Shown: positions 18,209-26,366 of the stretch, piece after piece
How positions within the stretch are numbered: position 1 is the first letter of the stretch
How the letters are laid out: the number at the start of each line of letters is the position of its first letter
The notes under the pieces: model-generated
Database searches by the model: none
Seen by the model: only the letters and a program-made list of their open reading frames with translations
What the model was told of the DNA's origin: nothing
Made by a program: the position numbers and the translations under genes
NCBI RefSeq assembly: GCF_029223185.1
Contig: NZ_JARHUG010000004.1
Span: 1 to 64,000 of the forward strand
Direction of reading: 5' to 3'
Source: Aliiglaciecola sp. CAU 1673
GTDB lineage: Bacteria; Pseudomonadota; Gammaproteobacteria; Enterobacterales; Alteromonadaceae
DNA length: 64,000 nt

Positions 18209-20278
18209 CTAGATAGAATACTTGATGTTGAAAGACACGAAATCCCTATCGGACAACTGGTTTGTCGTCCCTACTCCGCCCCAGAAGGCGTTGTGGGAAA
18301 TACTCATGGACCACTTGTTCAGGTAGTCAAAGTCAAATGAAACACTTGAGGATTTGCGATCTTCGACAAACAGCGCAATAGGATCTGGGGTAATACCGTC
18401 AACGTCGTGCGCGAAAGTGGCACGGATAGACAGGTTCACACCATTGAAAGCGTTGTTAAAGTCGGCCTTGGCCAACAAACGATAACCCCAGGCATCTTCC
18501 GTTGGGAAAGGGTTAGTTTCCGGACCGTTAGACAGACCAGTGTGTAAACCTTCTTTGCCTGGAATAGGACCAGAGCGGCTCGTACCAGGGCCGTTTAGGC
18601 GCAGGAAGTCTTCATCAGGCATATCATCGATGGTGACGTAACCCACTTCTGCTAAGAAGGTCAGGTTGTCAGTCCACAGTGCGGGGCCAAACAGATGGGT
18701 AACAGAGAACTGCACCTGCGTGTTATCACGTAAGATATAACCCTGCGCTGTACCACCAGGTTGAATAACACCTGCAGGCAAATTATTGAACTGGGAAATA
18801 TTGGCCAAATCTGGACGCAGACCGGCGTTAGCCAGCTGTTGCGGCATCGCGGCATATAGCAGCTCAACGTCGTCAATCTGCAGTGGCTCATCCTGGCGAT
18901 AGGCCACTTCACCGGCAAAGGCGGTCTCGCCAATGTTGGTGTTAAAGCTAAAGCCGTACAGTTTGATATCTTCTGGGTAAACAAACTCAGCTACCGTAAA
19001 GGCATCTAGTTCAAGGATATTGTCCCTGTCTATCTGGTTTTGCGCCAGGTAGGCCAAGTCTCCACCAATCGCTGCGGCAGTAAAGTTTGACGCACGACCA
19101 GAAATCAGCGGACGCTGGCTATGGTAATTAATAAAGTACAGACCGAATTCAGTATCGTTAATGGCCTCGGAGAAGTAAGAGAACTTCAACCCGTATTGGC
19201 CCTGATCGTCGGCCTCTTGGTGCGCTGCATCGCTATATCCGCGCACCGCCACTTTGGTGGGAAATGCCAGATAAGCAGAAGACAACAACGCTGGGTTCAC
19301 CCCACCACGCAACTGATCACCAATCTGGTTGAGGCGCATCAACAGGAAGTCGAGGTCAATATCCGGGTTTCCTGAGAAGCCCAACTGGATATTGGCATCC
19401 TGGCCGCCTTCACCGGCAAAGTCAGTAGTGGCGAAGTAGCTGCCGTTTTGTGGCAGACGGGTCTTTTCCCATTCGTACTGATAATAGAATGCCATACCGA
19501 GGTTATCTGTCAGACCAATTTGGGCATACAGCATACCTACAGGTATAAAGACTTCCTTGAGTTCAGCACCAGGGGCCAATGCACGTGCAGCATCAGCAGG
19601 GTTAGTGGTATTGATACCATGCTGAATAAAGGTGCTTTCACCCCAACTTACCACCTGGTCACCTAAACGCAGGGACACCGGCATGCCGCCCATATCGAAA
19701 TCGGTGTAGAAGAAGGCGTCCAGCATGCGGATGTCACGACAGAGTTCGTCCCTAGCCGCTTCATCCTTACATGGATCCAATGGTCTATCGAAACCAGCTT
19801 GGGCAGAAACCGGATTGGTCCAAGGACGTTCATTATCCATTAACTCGAAGTCATAGAAATACATGGCACGGCCGAAGAAGCCCATGTTCTTGTATTTAAT
19901 GTCGAGATCGTGAGTACCTTTAAACTGTGTGGAGAATGCCTCACCGGCATCGAAGTTAAGGTTTCCGTTGTCGTTGTTGGTAGAGTAGGACTCGTTACTC
20001 TGCGCCCAAATATCTCCTGATGGATATACCAGGTTGGACGTGCCGTTATAACCGGTCCAGTCAAAACGCGGGTTGTTACTGTTGCCGATCAATTTCCAGT
20101 CACGGTTCTCAACCCTAATCGCCGTACCCAGAGAAAACTGAGAATCGAAGCTAATCGTCCAGTCTCCGGATTCGGATTCCCAATTTACCGCCTGTACGGG
20201 TAAAGCCGCACAGCCAAGCAATGCCGCTATGCCCGCGGCTAAGGGTGATTTGTTGAACATGCGAGGCCCATTCTTCAT
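18209..20278 (-). CDS. DUF1302 family outer-membrane protein
   Basis: A 689-residue protein with a long signal peptide (to about residue 30, ending ALPVQA). The mature sequence is rich in alternating beta-strand patterns and aromatic residues, ending FVSFNIKYSI, as expected for a large outer-membrane barrel. DUF1302 proteins occur in many Proteobacteria next to DUF1329 genes, and related pairs sit near fatty-acid or alcohol catabolism genes in Pseudomonas, from memory. The start ATG at 20278 has a GGGGAG site 8 nt upstream, favouring it over the internal ATG six codons later. First gene of the operon. Function unknown; a pore or receptor for a hydrophobic compound is inferred. Confidence 0.85.
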   Translation of the reverse strand: MKNGPRMFNKSPLAAGIAALLGCAALPVQAVNWESESGDWTISFDSQFSLGTAIRVENRDWKLIGNSNNPRFDWTGYNGTSNLVYPSGDIWAQSNESYSTNNDNGNLNFDAGEAFSTQFKGTHDLDIKYKNMGFFGRAMYFYDFELMDNERPWTNPVSAQAGFDRPLDPCKDEAARDELCRDIRMLDAFFYTDFDMGGMPVSLRLGDQVVSWGESTFIQHGINTTNPADAARALAPGAELKEVFIPVGMLYAQIGLTDNLGMAFYYQYEWEKTRLPQNGSYFATTDFAGEGGQDANIQLGFSGNPDIDLDFLLMRLNQIGDQLRGGVNPALLSSAYLAFPTKVAVRGYSDAAHQEADDQGQYGLKFSYFSEAINDTEFGLYFINYHSQRPLISGRASNFTAAAIGGDLAYLAQNQIDRDNILELDAFTVAEFVYPEDIKLYGFSFNTNIGETAFAGEVAYRQDEPLQIDDVELLYAAMPQQLANAGLRPDLANISQFNNLPAGVIQPGGTAQGYILRDNTQVQFSVTHLFGPALWTDNLTFLAEVGYVTIDDMPDEDFLRLNGPGTSRSGPIPGKEGLHTGLSNGPETNPFPTEDAWGYRLLAKADFNNAFNGVNLSIRATFAHDVDGITPDPIALFVEDRKSSSVSFDFDYLNKWSMSISHNAFWGGVGTTNQLSDRDFVSFNIKYSI

Positions 20279-20341
20279 CTTTTTTATTCTCCCCTGTACC
20301 TGCAGTAGGATAAGTGTGCTGCAGACCTATATGCCCTGTAC

Positions 20342-20357
20342 CCAGTTAAAACACTGG
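20342..20357. promoter_or_regulatory. Inverted repeat upstream of the DUF1302 operon
   Basis: CCAGT (20342-20346) and ACTGG (20353-20357) are separated by 6 nt, about 65 nt before the DUF1302 start. The size suits a dimeric regulator. No regulator gene is adjacent and the match is short, so chance is possible. Confidence 0.3.
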
Positions 20358-20462
20358 ATAATTAACAAAATCATTACATCATTTGTGAACGTTGGCAAGA
20401 AGAAATCGTACCAGTTAAGTAGTTGTCATTCTTTCCTTTTTAGCCTTGACCAAATATAGACA

Positions 20463-20684
20463 CTAGGCAATTTTTTCAAAACTTTTCATCTTATTGTTAA
20501 CGTCTACCACCAGTCTGAAGCGGCCCTTTAAACCGTTGTGTCCGATAAAGCGCCGCAAGGTTGCAGCCGGAATTTGCACATTCTCTCCAGACTCTGCCTC
20601 AAGGACAGCAAACCGCACCCTGCCCTCATACAAGGGAATACACTGCTCATAGGGTTTATTTAAACTAAAGAAATATTGCTTCAT
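20463..20684 (-). CDS. DUF2835 family small protein
   Basis: A 73-residue protein of the DUF2835 family (small, mostly beta, ending RFRLVVDVNNKMKSFEKIA), found in Pseudomonas, Shewanella and Alteromonas. No function is established. Its ATG overlaps the TGA stop of pepN by 4 nt, so the two are translationally coupled. No terminator was seen after it; the gap to the DUF1302 operon is 184 nt. Confidence 0.8.
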   Translation of the reverse strand: MKQYFFSLNKPYEQCIPLYEGRVRFAVLEAESGENVQIPAATLRRFIGHNGLKGRFRLVVDVNNKMKSFEKIA

Positions 20685-23269
20685 CCGTTGCCAAGTGACT
20701 TGCCTACTTTTTCAAACAGATCCCGGCTTAATCCCGGCTGGTTCATCAGCCTTGCCAACTGCAAACGAATTTTTTCCCGACGTGCAACATCAAGATGCTG
20801 ATTCTGAATCAGCGGCGTCACTAATCGGGAGGCCACTTGCGGGTTGATAGGATCAAGCTTCAGCAGATAGTCGGTCAAGTACCGGTAACCACTACCATCG
20901 GCTTGGTGAAATGCCAGTGCATTGAAAAAGGCAAAAGTCCCCATTACTGCCCTTACCCGGTTAGGGTTACCGATATCATAAAGTTGATGGGCTTTGAGCA
21001 AATCCAGTCGTGACAGACAATCCTTGGTTTGAAAACCGGCATGCAAAGCAAACCACTTATCCATCACCAGATTGTCATGCTGCCATTTTTGTTCAAAATC
21101 CTGCATTAAATCTGCAAATAGGGGTAAACCCGCCTTTTGTGCCGCCTTAAGCGCGGCCAGACAATCGGTCATATTGTCAGATTGCGCATACACTTGGTTG
21201 ACCAAATTATTCTGTTCGCCTGATGCAGCCAGATACAAAAGGCACTGACTACGCAAACGGCGCAAGTTGACTTGACCCGACTCATATTCATAAGGCCCCA
21301 GTTTGATTTGTTCAAACAATGCATACCATTGCTCTTGCAAATCCATGGCAAGGGCTTGCTTCACCTTGTTGGCGGCTGCTAATAAAGTATCTACATCAAC
21401 ACTCTCGACTTGTTGGCACAATGTCTCAAAGCTGGGTATGTCCAGCATCTCTGCCACTAATGCGGAGTTGTCTTTGGCTTGAGGCAATATCTCTGCGGCC
21501 ATTTCAGTCAGAAAACTACAATGATGCCGTTCATTTTGCTGGTCGGCTCCGGAAGCAATATGATGTATAGCCTGACTAATGAGGGTTTGGGCACTGTCCC
21601 AGCGTACGAAAGGATCCTTGCCGTACATCGCAACGTCTCTGAGCTGCTCGCGACTGCATTCATGCTTGAGCTTTACCGGTGCAGAAAAGTTAGCCAACAG
21701 GGCAATACTTGGCGCTTTGCTCAGTCCTTCAAAGGTAAATTGTTGATGCCCTTGGGTAAGCGCTACTTGCCGGGTGATGACTTCATCAGGTCCCTGAATC
21801 AGCTCCAAGGCGATCGGGATATGCAATGGTTGTTTGTGCTTCTGATCGGCGGTCGGCAATGTCTTCTGATAAATATCCAGTTGCAGGGACTGCTGTTTCT
21901 CATCGTACTTTTCTTTTACTTCTACAATGGGTGTCCCTGACTGACTGTACCAGCGGCGAAACAGGGAAAGATCGACCCCATTGGCATCTTGCATTGCTTT
22001 AACAAAGTCGTCACAGGTTACAGCTTGTCCGTCATGACGCTGCACATACAGACCCATCCCCTTCCGATAGCCTGCTTCGCCTAAAATCGTATGCAGCATA
22101 CGAATAACTTCAGCCCCTTTGTCATAGACGGTTACCGAGTAGAAATTATTCATCTCCATCACTTCTTCAGGACGGATGGGATGTGACATAGGCCCCGCAT
22201 CCTCGGCAAATTGCTGCTCACGCATCACTTTGACCTGCTTAATGCGAACCATCACAGACGAGGACATATCAGTGCTGAATTGTTGATCGCGAAATACGGT
22301 CAGGCCTTCTTTAAGACTAAGCTGGAACCAATCACGGCAGGTGATCCGATTCCCGGTCCAGTTATGGAAGTATTCATGGGCAATGATGGATTCGATGTTG
22401 AAGTAGTCATCATCGGTAGCACTTGCCGGATCGGCGAGGACATATTTACTGTTGAAGATGTTGAGGCCCTTATTTTCCATGGCCCCCATGTTGAAGAAGT
22501 CGACCGCGACAATCATATAGATATCGAGATCATATTCCAGGCCATAGCGTTGTTCATCCCAGGCCATGGCTTTTTTAAGCGAGGTCATTGCGTGCTGTCC
22601 ACGCCCGGCACGGCCTTTGTCGACAAAAAGCTGCAACTTTACCCGGCGACCGCTTTGTGTAGTGAAGCTATCCTCCACAAGGTCGAAATCACCTGCAACC
22701 AAAGCAAACAGGTAACTAGGCTTAACAAAAGGATCTTCCCAAAGCGCAAAGTGAAGTCCCTTATCCAGTTCACCTTGCTCTACCAGATTGCCATTGGATA
22801 GCAGATAAGGATAACGGGCTTTATCGGCGATAATCTTCACCCTGTACTTTGTCATCACATCTGGTCGGTCTAAAAAGTAGGTAATACGCCGAAAACCATG
22901 GGCCTCGCACTGGGTACAAAATGCACCGCCTGATTTATATAAACCGTCTAGAGATGTGTTACCGGCAGGATCGATGCGGGTATGGACTTCCAGTTCAAAG
23001 TGCTTGGGCACATTGTCCAGGGTCATGCTGGAAGAATTCTGTTGGTCTGGCCTGACTGCCTCGCCGTCTAGCCAGAGGCCTTCCAACAAAAGCTTCTCAC
23101 CATCCAGGATCAAGGAACAGTCTTGTTCGCTGACCCGTTCAAATTGGCTCCTGGCTTTGACCAACGTGCTGTGGTCCTGCAGATGAAATTCCAGTTCAAG
23201 CTTATTGATACGAAAAGCAGGTGGACAGTAATCAGCAAGCTTCAAGGCTTTAGTGGCTTCGTTGGACAT
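20681..23269 (-). CDS. pepN: Aminopeptidase N
   Basis: An 862-residue M1 zinc aminopeptidase of the cytoplasm that removes N-terminal residues from peptides. GAMEN substrate binding precedes the zinc motif HEYFH (H298, E299, H302) with E321 as third ligand; these positions match E. coli PepN (297/298/301/320). The start is taken at the ATG at 23269 (MSNEATKALKL), which has a GAGAG site. A longer frame runs 13 codons upstream, but it would begin inside the terminator hairpin of the preceding gene. Overlaps DUF2835 at its 3' end. Confidence 0.97.
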   Translation of the reverse strand: MSNEATKALKLADYCPPAFRINKLELEFHLQDHSTLVKARSQFERVSEQDCSLILDGEKLLLEGLWLDGEAVRPDQQNSSSMTLDNVPKHFELEVHTRIDPAGNTSLDGLYKSGGAFCTQCEAHGFRRITYFLDRPDVMTKYRVKIIADKARYPYLLSNGNLVEQGELDKGLHFALWEDPFVKPSYLFALVAGDFDLVEDSFTTQSGRRVKLQLFVDKGRAGRGQHAMTSLKKAMAWDEQRYGLEYDLDIYMIVAVDFFNMGAMENKGLNIFNSKYVLADPASATDDDYFNIESIIAHEYFHNWTGNRITCRDWFQLSLKEGLTVFRDQQFSTDMSSSVMVRIKQVKVMREQQFAEDAGPMSHPIRPEEVMEMNNFYSVTVYDKGAEVIRMLHTILGEAGYRKGMGLYVQRHDGQAVTCDDFVKAMQDANGVDLSLFRRWYSQSGTPIVEVKEKYDEKQQSLQLDIYQKTLPTADQKHKQPLHIPIALELIQGPDEVITRQVALTQGHQQFTFEGLSKAPSIALLANFSAPVKLKHECSREQLRDVAMYGKDPFVRWDSAQTLISQAIHHIASGADQQNERHHCSFLTEMAAEILPQAKDNSALVAEMLDIPSFETLCQQVESVDVDTLLAAANKVKQALAMDLQEQWYALFEQIKLGPYEYESGQVNLRRLRSQCLLYLAASGEQNNLVNQVYAQSDNMTDCLAALKAAQKAGLPLFADLMQDFEQKWQHDNLVMDKWFALHAGFQTKDCLSRLDLLKAHQLYDIGNPNRVRAVMGTFAFFNALAFHQADGSGYRYLTDYLLKLDPINPQVASRLVTPLIQNQHLDVARREKIRLQLARLMNQPGLSRDLFEKVGKSLGNG

Positions 23270-23288
23270 GACACTCTCAATAATATAA

Positions 23289-23305
23289 AGGCGGGACAAG
23301 CCCGC
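23289..23305 (-). terminator. Terminator between nhaC and pepN
   Basis: GGCGGG (23289-23294) and CCCGCC (23300-23305) around a 5-nt loop, followed on the minus strand by TTTATATTATT. It lies 25 nt after the antiporter stop codon and 20 nt before the pepN start. Confidence 0.7.
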
Positions 23306-23329
23306 CAATTTAACTCAATGATCTATGGA

Positions 23330-24784
23330 TCACGCCTTGGTTTGTTCCGGCACGGGTATGCGTAATATCTTGATTCCAGCATAAGCATAAATGATTGCCA
23401 ATACCGGGTTTATCAAGTTAAAGAATGCAAACATGGCATAATCAAGTGGGTTGACCAACAGCACGCTGTGCATATAAGCACCACAGGTATTCCAGGGGAT
23501 CAAAGGTGATGTAATAGTGCCGCCGTCTTCCAGGCTACGGGAAAGATTCAACTGATGAAGACCGCGTTTGGCAAACTCTTCCTTGTACATACGCCCAGGC
23601 ATCACAATCGACATATATTGGTCGGCGGTGATCAGATTGGTGCCAAATGCCGTCAGGATGGTGCGAGTGGCCATACCACCCGCGCTTTTGGCACCTTTAA
23701 GTACAAAGGCCACCGCTCGTTTGAGCAATCCCGTTTTTTCTAACACTGCACCAAAAGACAACGCACACATAATCAGCCAAATGGTGTTTAACATGCTGGA
23801 CATGCCGCCACCGCTTAGCAAATCGTCCAAATCCGGGTTGCCCGTATTGAGTTTTACGCCATCAAACAAAGCCGTCCATACCACAGTGACAGGCTTCAAC
23901 CATCCCTGCATGCCCTCTGCAGCCAATTGACCGATTAGGTCAGGTTGAAAAATCACTGCCCAAATACCCCCTAAGAGCGCACCAATAGACACCGCAGGGA
24001 AAGCTGGCACTTTGCGGATTGCCATGGTGAGCAATACCACCAAAGGCACCAGCATCATTAAACCTAAATTAAATTGCAGCTCCAACTGTGCCTGCATGGC
24101 TTTAATCTTATCCAACGACGCTTCACCAGAGGCGTTAAAACCAATAATAAGAAAGAGCACTAGTGCAATCAGGAAACTAGGGATGGTGGTCCAAAGCATA
24201 TAACGGATATGTTCGAACAATTCCGTTCCAGCTACTGCCGGTGCGAGGTTGGTGGTTTCTGAAAGGGGAGAAATCTTGTCACCAAAATAGGCGCCGGATA
24301 CGATCGCGCCCGCCGTTACGGCTTCAGACATGCCCATGCCATTAGCCACACCAATTAAAGCCACACCCACTGTCGCCGCAGTGGTCCAGGAACTACCGAT
24401 GCTCATAGCCACGATGGCACATATCAGGCAACTAGCCGCATAAAAGACCGACGGATTAAGCAACTCCAGTCCGTAGTAGATAAGACTCGGTACCGTGCCG
24501 GATAATAACCAGGTACCGATAAGGGCCCCGACAGCCAGTAAGATCATGATGGCGCCAAGGGACAGGGAAATACCGTGGACAATGCCTTCCTCGATATCCT
24601 TCCAACGAAATCCGTTTTTCAAACCAATAATAGCGGCAATGCCCATGGATAAGAGCAAGGCAATCTGATTAGGCCCGTAAGAGGAATTGTCCGAGAACAG
24701 GATCACCGAAGAGGACAACAGAACCACTAATACCGCAATGGGGATAAAAGCGTCCAATAAGCTGGGTTCACGGGTTTGAGACAT
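23330..24784 (-). CDS. nhaC: NhaC family Na+/H+ antiporter
   Basis: A 484-residue inner-membrane protein with about 11-12 hydrophobic segments. It has the NhaC hallmark GSSWTTAATVGVALIGVANGMGM followed by GAYFGDKISPLSETTNLAPAVAG. Members expel Na+ in exchange for H+ (some exchange malate/lactate), giving pH and salt balance. The start is set at the ATG at 24784, which has GGAGAG 6 nt upstream; the GTG two codons earlier overlaps that site. Its neighbour is an NSS-type Na+ symporter, so the pair could cycle sodium, but each gene has its own terminator. The exact substrate remains open. Confidence 0.88.
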   Translation of the reverse strand: MSQTREPSLLDAFIPIAVLVVLLSSSVILFSDNSSYGPNQIALLLSMGIAAIIGLKNGFRWKDIEEGIVHGISLSLGAIMILLAVGALIGTWLLSGTVPSLIYYGLELLNPSVFYAASCLICAIVAMSIGSSWTTAATVGVALIGVANGMGMSEAVTAGAIVSGAYFGDKISPLSETTNLAPAVAGTELFEHIRYMLWTTIPSFLIALVLFLIIGFNASGEASLDKIKAMQAQLELQFNLGLMMLVPLVVLLTMAIRKVPAFPAVSIGALLGGIWAVIFQPDLIGQLAAEGMQGWLKPVTVVWTALFDGVKLNTGNPDLDDLLSGGGMSSMLNTIWLIMCALSFGAVLEKTGLLKRAVAFVLKGAKSAGGMATRTILTAFGTNLITADQYMSIVMPGRMYKEEFAKRGLHQLNLSRSLEDGGTITSPLIPWNTCGAYMHSVLLVNPLDYAMFAFFNLINPVLAIIYAYAGIKILRIPVPEQTKA

Positions 24785-24819
24785 CAACACTCTCCATGGC
24801 GGCTAATTTGCCGTTACAG

Positions 24820-24839
24820 AAAGCCGCTTTAGCGGCTTT
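24820..24839 (-). terminator. Hairpin after the NSS transporter gene
   Basis: An 8-bp stem, AAAGCCGC (24820-24827) with GCGGCTTT (24832-24839), loop TTTA. On the minus strand it is followed by only a short T-run, so termination may be partial. Confidence 0.6.
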
Positions 24840-24877
24840 GATTATTATTATTTATGTAGTGCGTTAGCAGCAGCTTG

Positions 24878-26215
24878 TCAGCCCTGCAACGTCCTGTAAA
24901 ACATCAAGACGATAACAACGGGGCAAACGAATTGAACATACCAAGGCCATACTCGCCAAAACAAACCTTTGTGCACATCGGCATCGCTTTGCTGTAACTC
25001 TTTCAAGATTTGATCGCGCTTCCATACCCATCCCGCGAAGATGCACAGAGCAAGCCCTAAAAGCGGTTGACTGTATTGGGTGGTAAAGGCAATCACCAAG
25101 CCGAATAAGGTACCAAAATTCAAAGAAATAACAGCGCTACACAGGAAAATGGCGGTAGTCAGAAGCCACACCGAGCGACGTCTTGGTAAGCCACGATTCT
25201 CCACTACATAGGCAACCGGCACTTCCAACATGGAAATTGAAGAGGTTAATGCCGCGATAGTCATTAGAATGAAGAAAGCCAGTGCGACAAAATTACCGAT
25301 CCCTCCCATAGTCTCAAACAGCGCAGGCAACACGGTGAAAATTAGGGTGTCGCCCTCAATCAAAGTCCCGCTGTCTGAGAAAATCTGTACGCCATTGTGC
25401 AGGGCAACATACATGGCAGGAATGATCAGCAGGCCAGCTAAAATAGCGACGGCAATATCTACCAAAGCCACCGCGGCTCCCAGGCTGGGTAACTTTTCTT
25501 GCTTGCTGACATAGGAGCCATATACCAGCATCGTCCCCACCCCCAGTGACATGGAGAAGAAAGCCTGGCCCATGGCATTTAGTAATAACTCTGGATGGAG
25601 GGCTTTAGAAAAATCAGGCAGCAGGTAGACCTTTAAGCCTTCGATGGCACCTTCCTGGGTTGCCACATAGAGAATCAAACAGAGGATCAGCAGGAACAAA
25701 GTCGGCATTAATCTTACCGACCAGCGCTCAATGCCTTTGGCAACGCCACCGGTTACGATACCGGCAGTCAGGAGCATAAAGAAACCACAGAAGATAATGT
25801 TACGCTCAACGGAGAAGGTGGTCATCCACAATGAAACCGCATCAAGGCCAACCATATTACTGAGCGCTTCCAGGCCATAAGCCATCATCCAGCCGCCTAC
25901 GATAGCGTAAAAGGCAAGAATGAGAGACACGGTAAGAAATCCCCACATTCCCGTGGCGCGCCCCCAACGACTGCCGGATATCTTACCTAATGCATCCACC
26001 ATATTGGATTTAGTGGCGCGTCCGATGATCAGCTCGGCCATCAACACCGGGTAAGCCAACATAAAGGCAAGCAGGATATACATGACCACAAAGGCAGCAC
26101 CACCATTACTAGCCACTTTAGTGGGAAACCCCCAGATATTCCCTAGTCCTACGGCCGATCCGGCAGCGGCCATAATAAAGCCGATGCGAGATGAAAACTC
26201 TCCCCTTGCACTCAT
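24878..26215 (-). CDS. Sodium-dependent transporter, NSS (SNF) family
   Basis: A 445-residue membrane protein with about 11 hydrophobic segments. The N-terminus carries the NSS signature SSRIGFIMAAAGSAVGLGNIWGFP, the unwound TM1 that holds Na+ and substrate in LeuT. NSS proteins import amino acids or related compounds with Na+; the substrate cannot be read from the sequence. It is shorter than eukaryotic members and fits the bacterial 11-TM type. AAGGT precedes the ATG by 6 nt. With the neighbouring NhaC antiporter it fits a sodium-based economy. Confidence 0.9.
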   Translation of the reverse strand: MSARGEFSSRIGFIMAAAGSAVGLGNIWGFPTKVASNGGAAFVVMYILLAFMLAYPVLMAELIIGRATKSNMVDALGKISGSRWGRATGMWGFLTVSLILAFYAIVGGWMMAYGLEALSNMVGLDAVSLWMTTFSVERNIIFCGFFMLLTAGIVTGGVAKGIERWSVRLMPTLFLLILCLILYVATQEGAIEGLKVYLLPDFSKALHPELLLNAMGQAFFSMSLGVGTMLVYGSYVSKQEKLPSLGAAVALVDIAVAILAGLLIIPAMYVALHNGVQIFSDSGTLIEGDTLIFTVLPALFETMGGIGNFVALAFFILMTIAALTSSISMLEVPVAYVVENRGLPRRRSVWLLTTAIFLCSAVISLNFGTLFGLVIAFTTQYSQPLLGLALCIFAGWVWKRDQILKELQQSDADVHKGLFWRVWPWYVQFVCPVVIVLMFYRTLQG

Positions 26216-26319
26216 GTTCTTACCTTGTTTTTATTGTTGTATGTTCATTTAAGGCGGTTCCTTGCCCCAATTATGCAATGACCTCAATGGTCAGCTGCGC
26301 AGACCAGCAGCTCAATTAC

Positions 26320-26349
26320 AAAACAGGGCTATAAAAATAGCCCTGTTTT
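26320..26349. terminator. Terminator of prc (bidirectional form)
   Basis: A 13-bp perfect stem with an AAAA loop: AAAACAGGGCTAT (26320-26332) and its complement (26337-26349). It has A-rich and T-rich arms on both sides. It lies 17 nt past the prc stop and ends the msrC-proQ-prc operon; it could also block transcription from the other direction. Confidence 0.85.
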
Positions 26350-26366
26350 GCTTTGTCTGTTAACGA

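Noticed and set aside
23270-23308. Longer pepN start (13 more codons)
   Set aside because: It begins inside the nhaC terminator hairpin and lacks a ribosome site; the ATG at 23269 has one and aligns with E. coli PepN.
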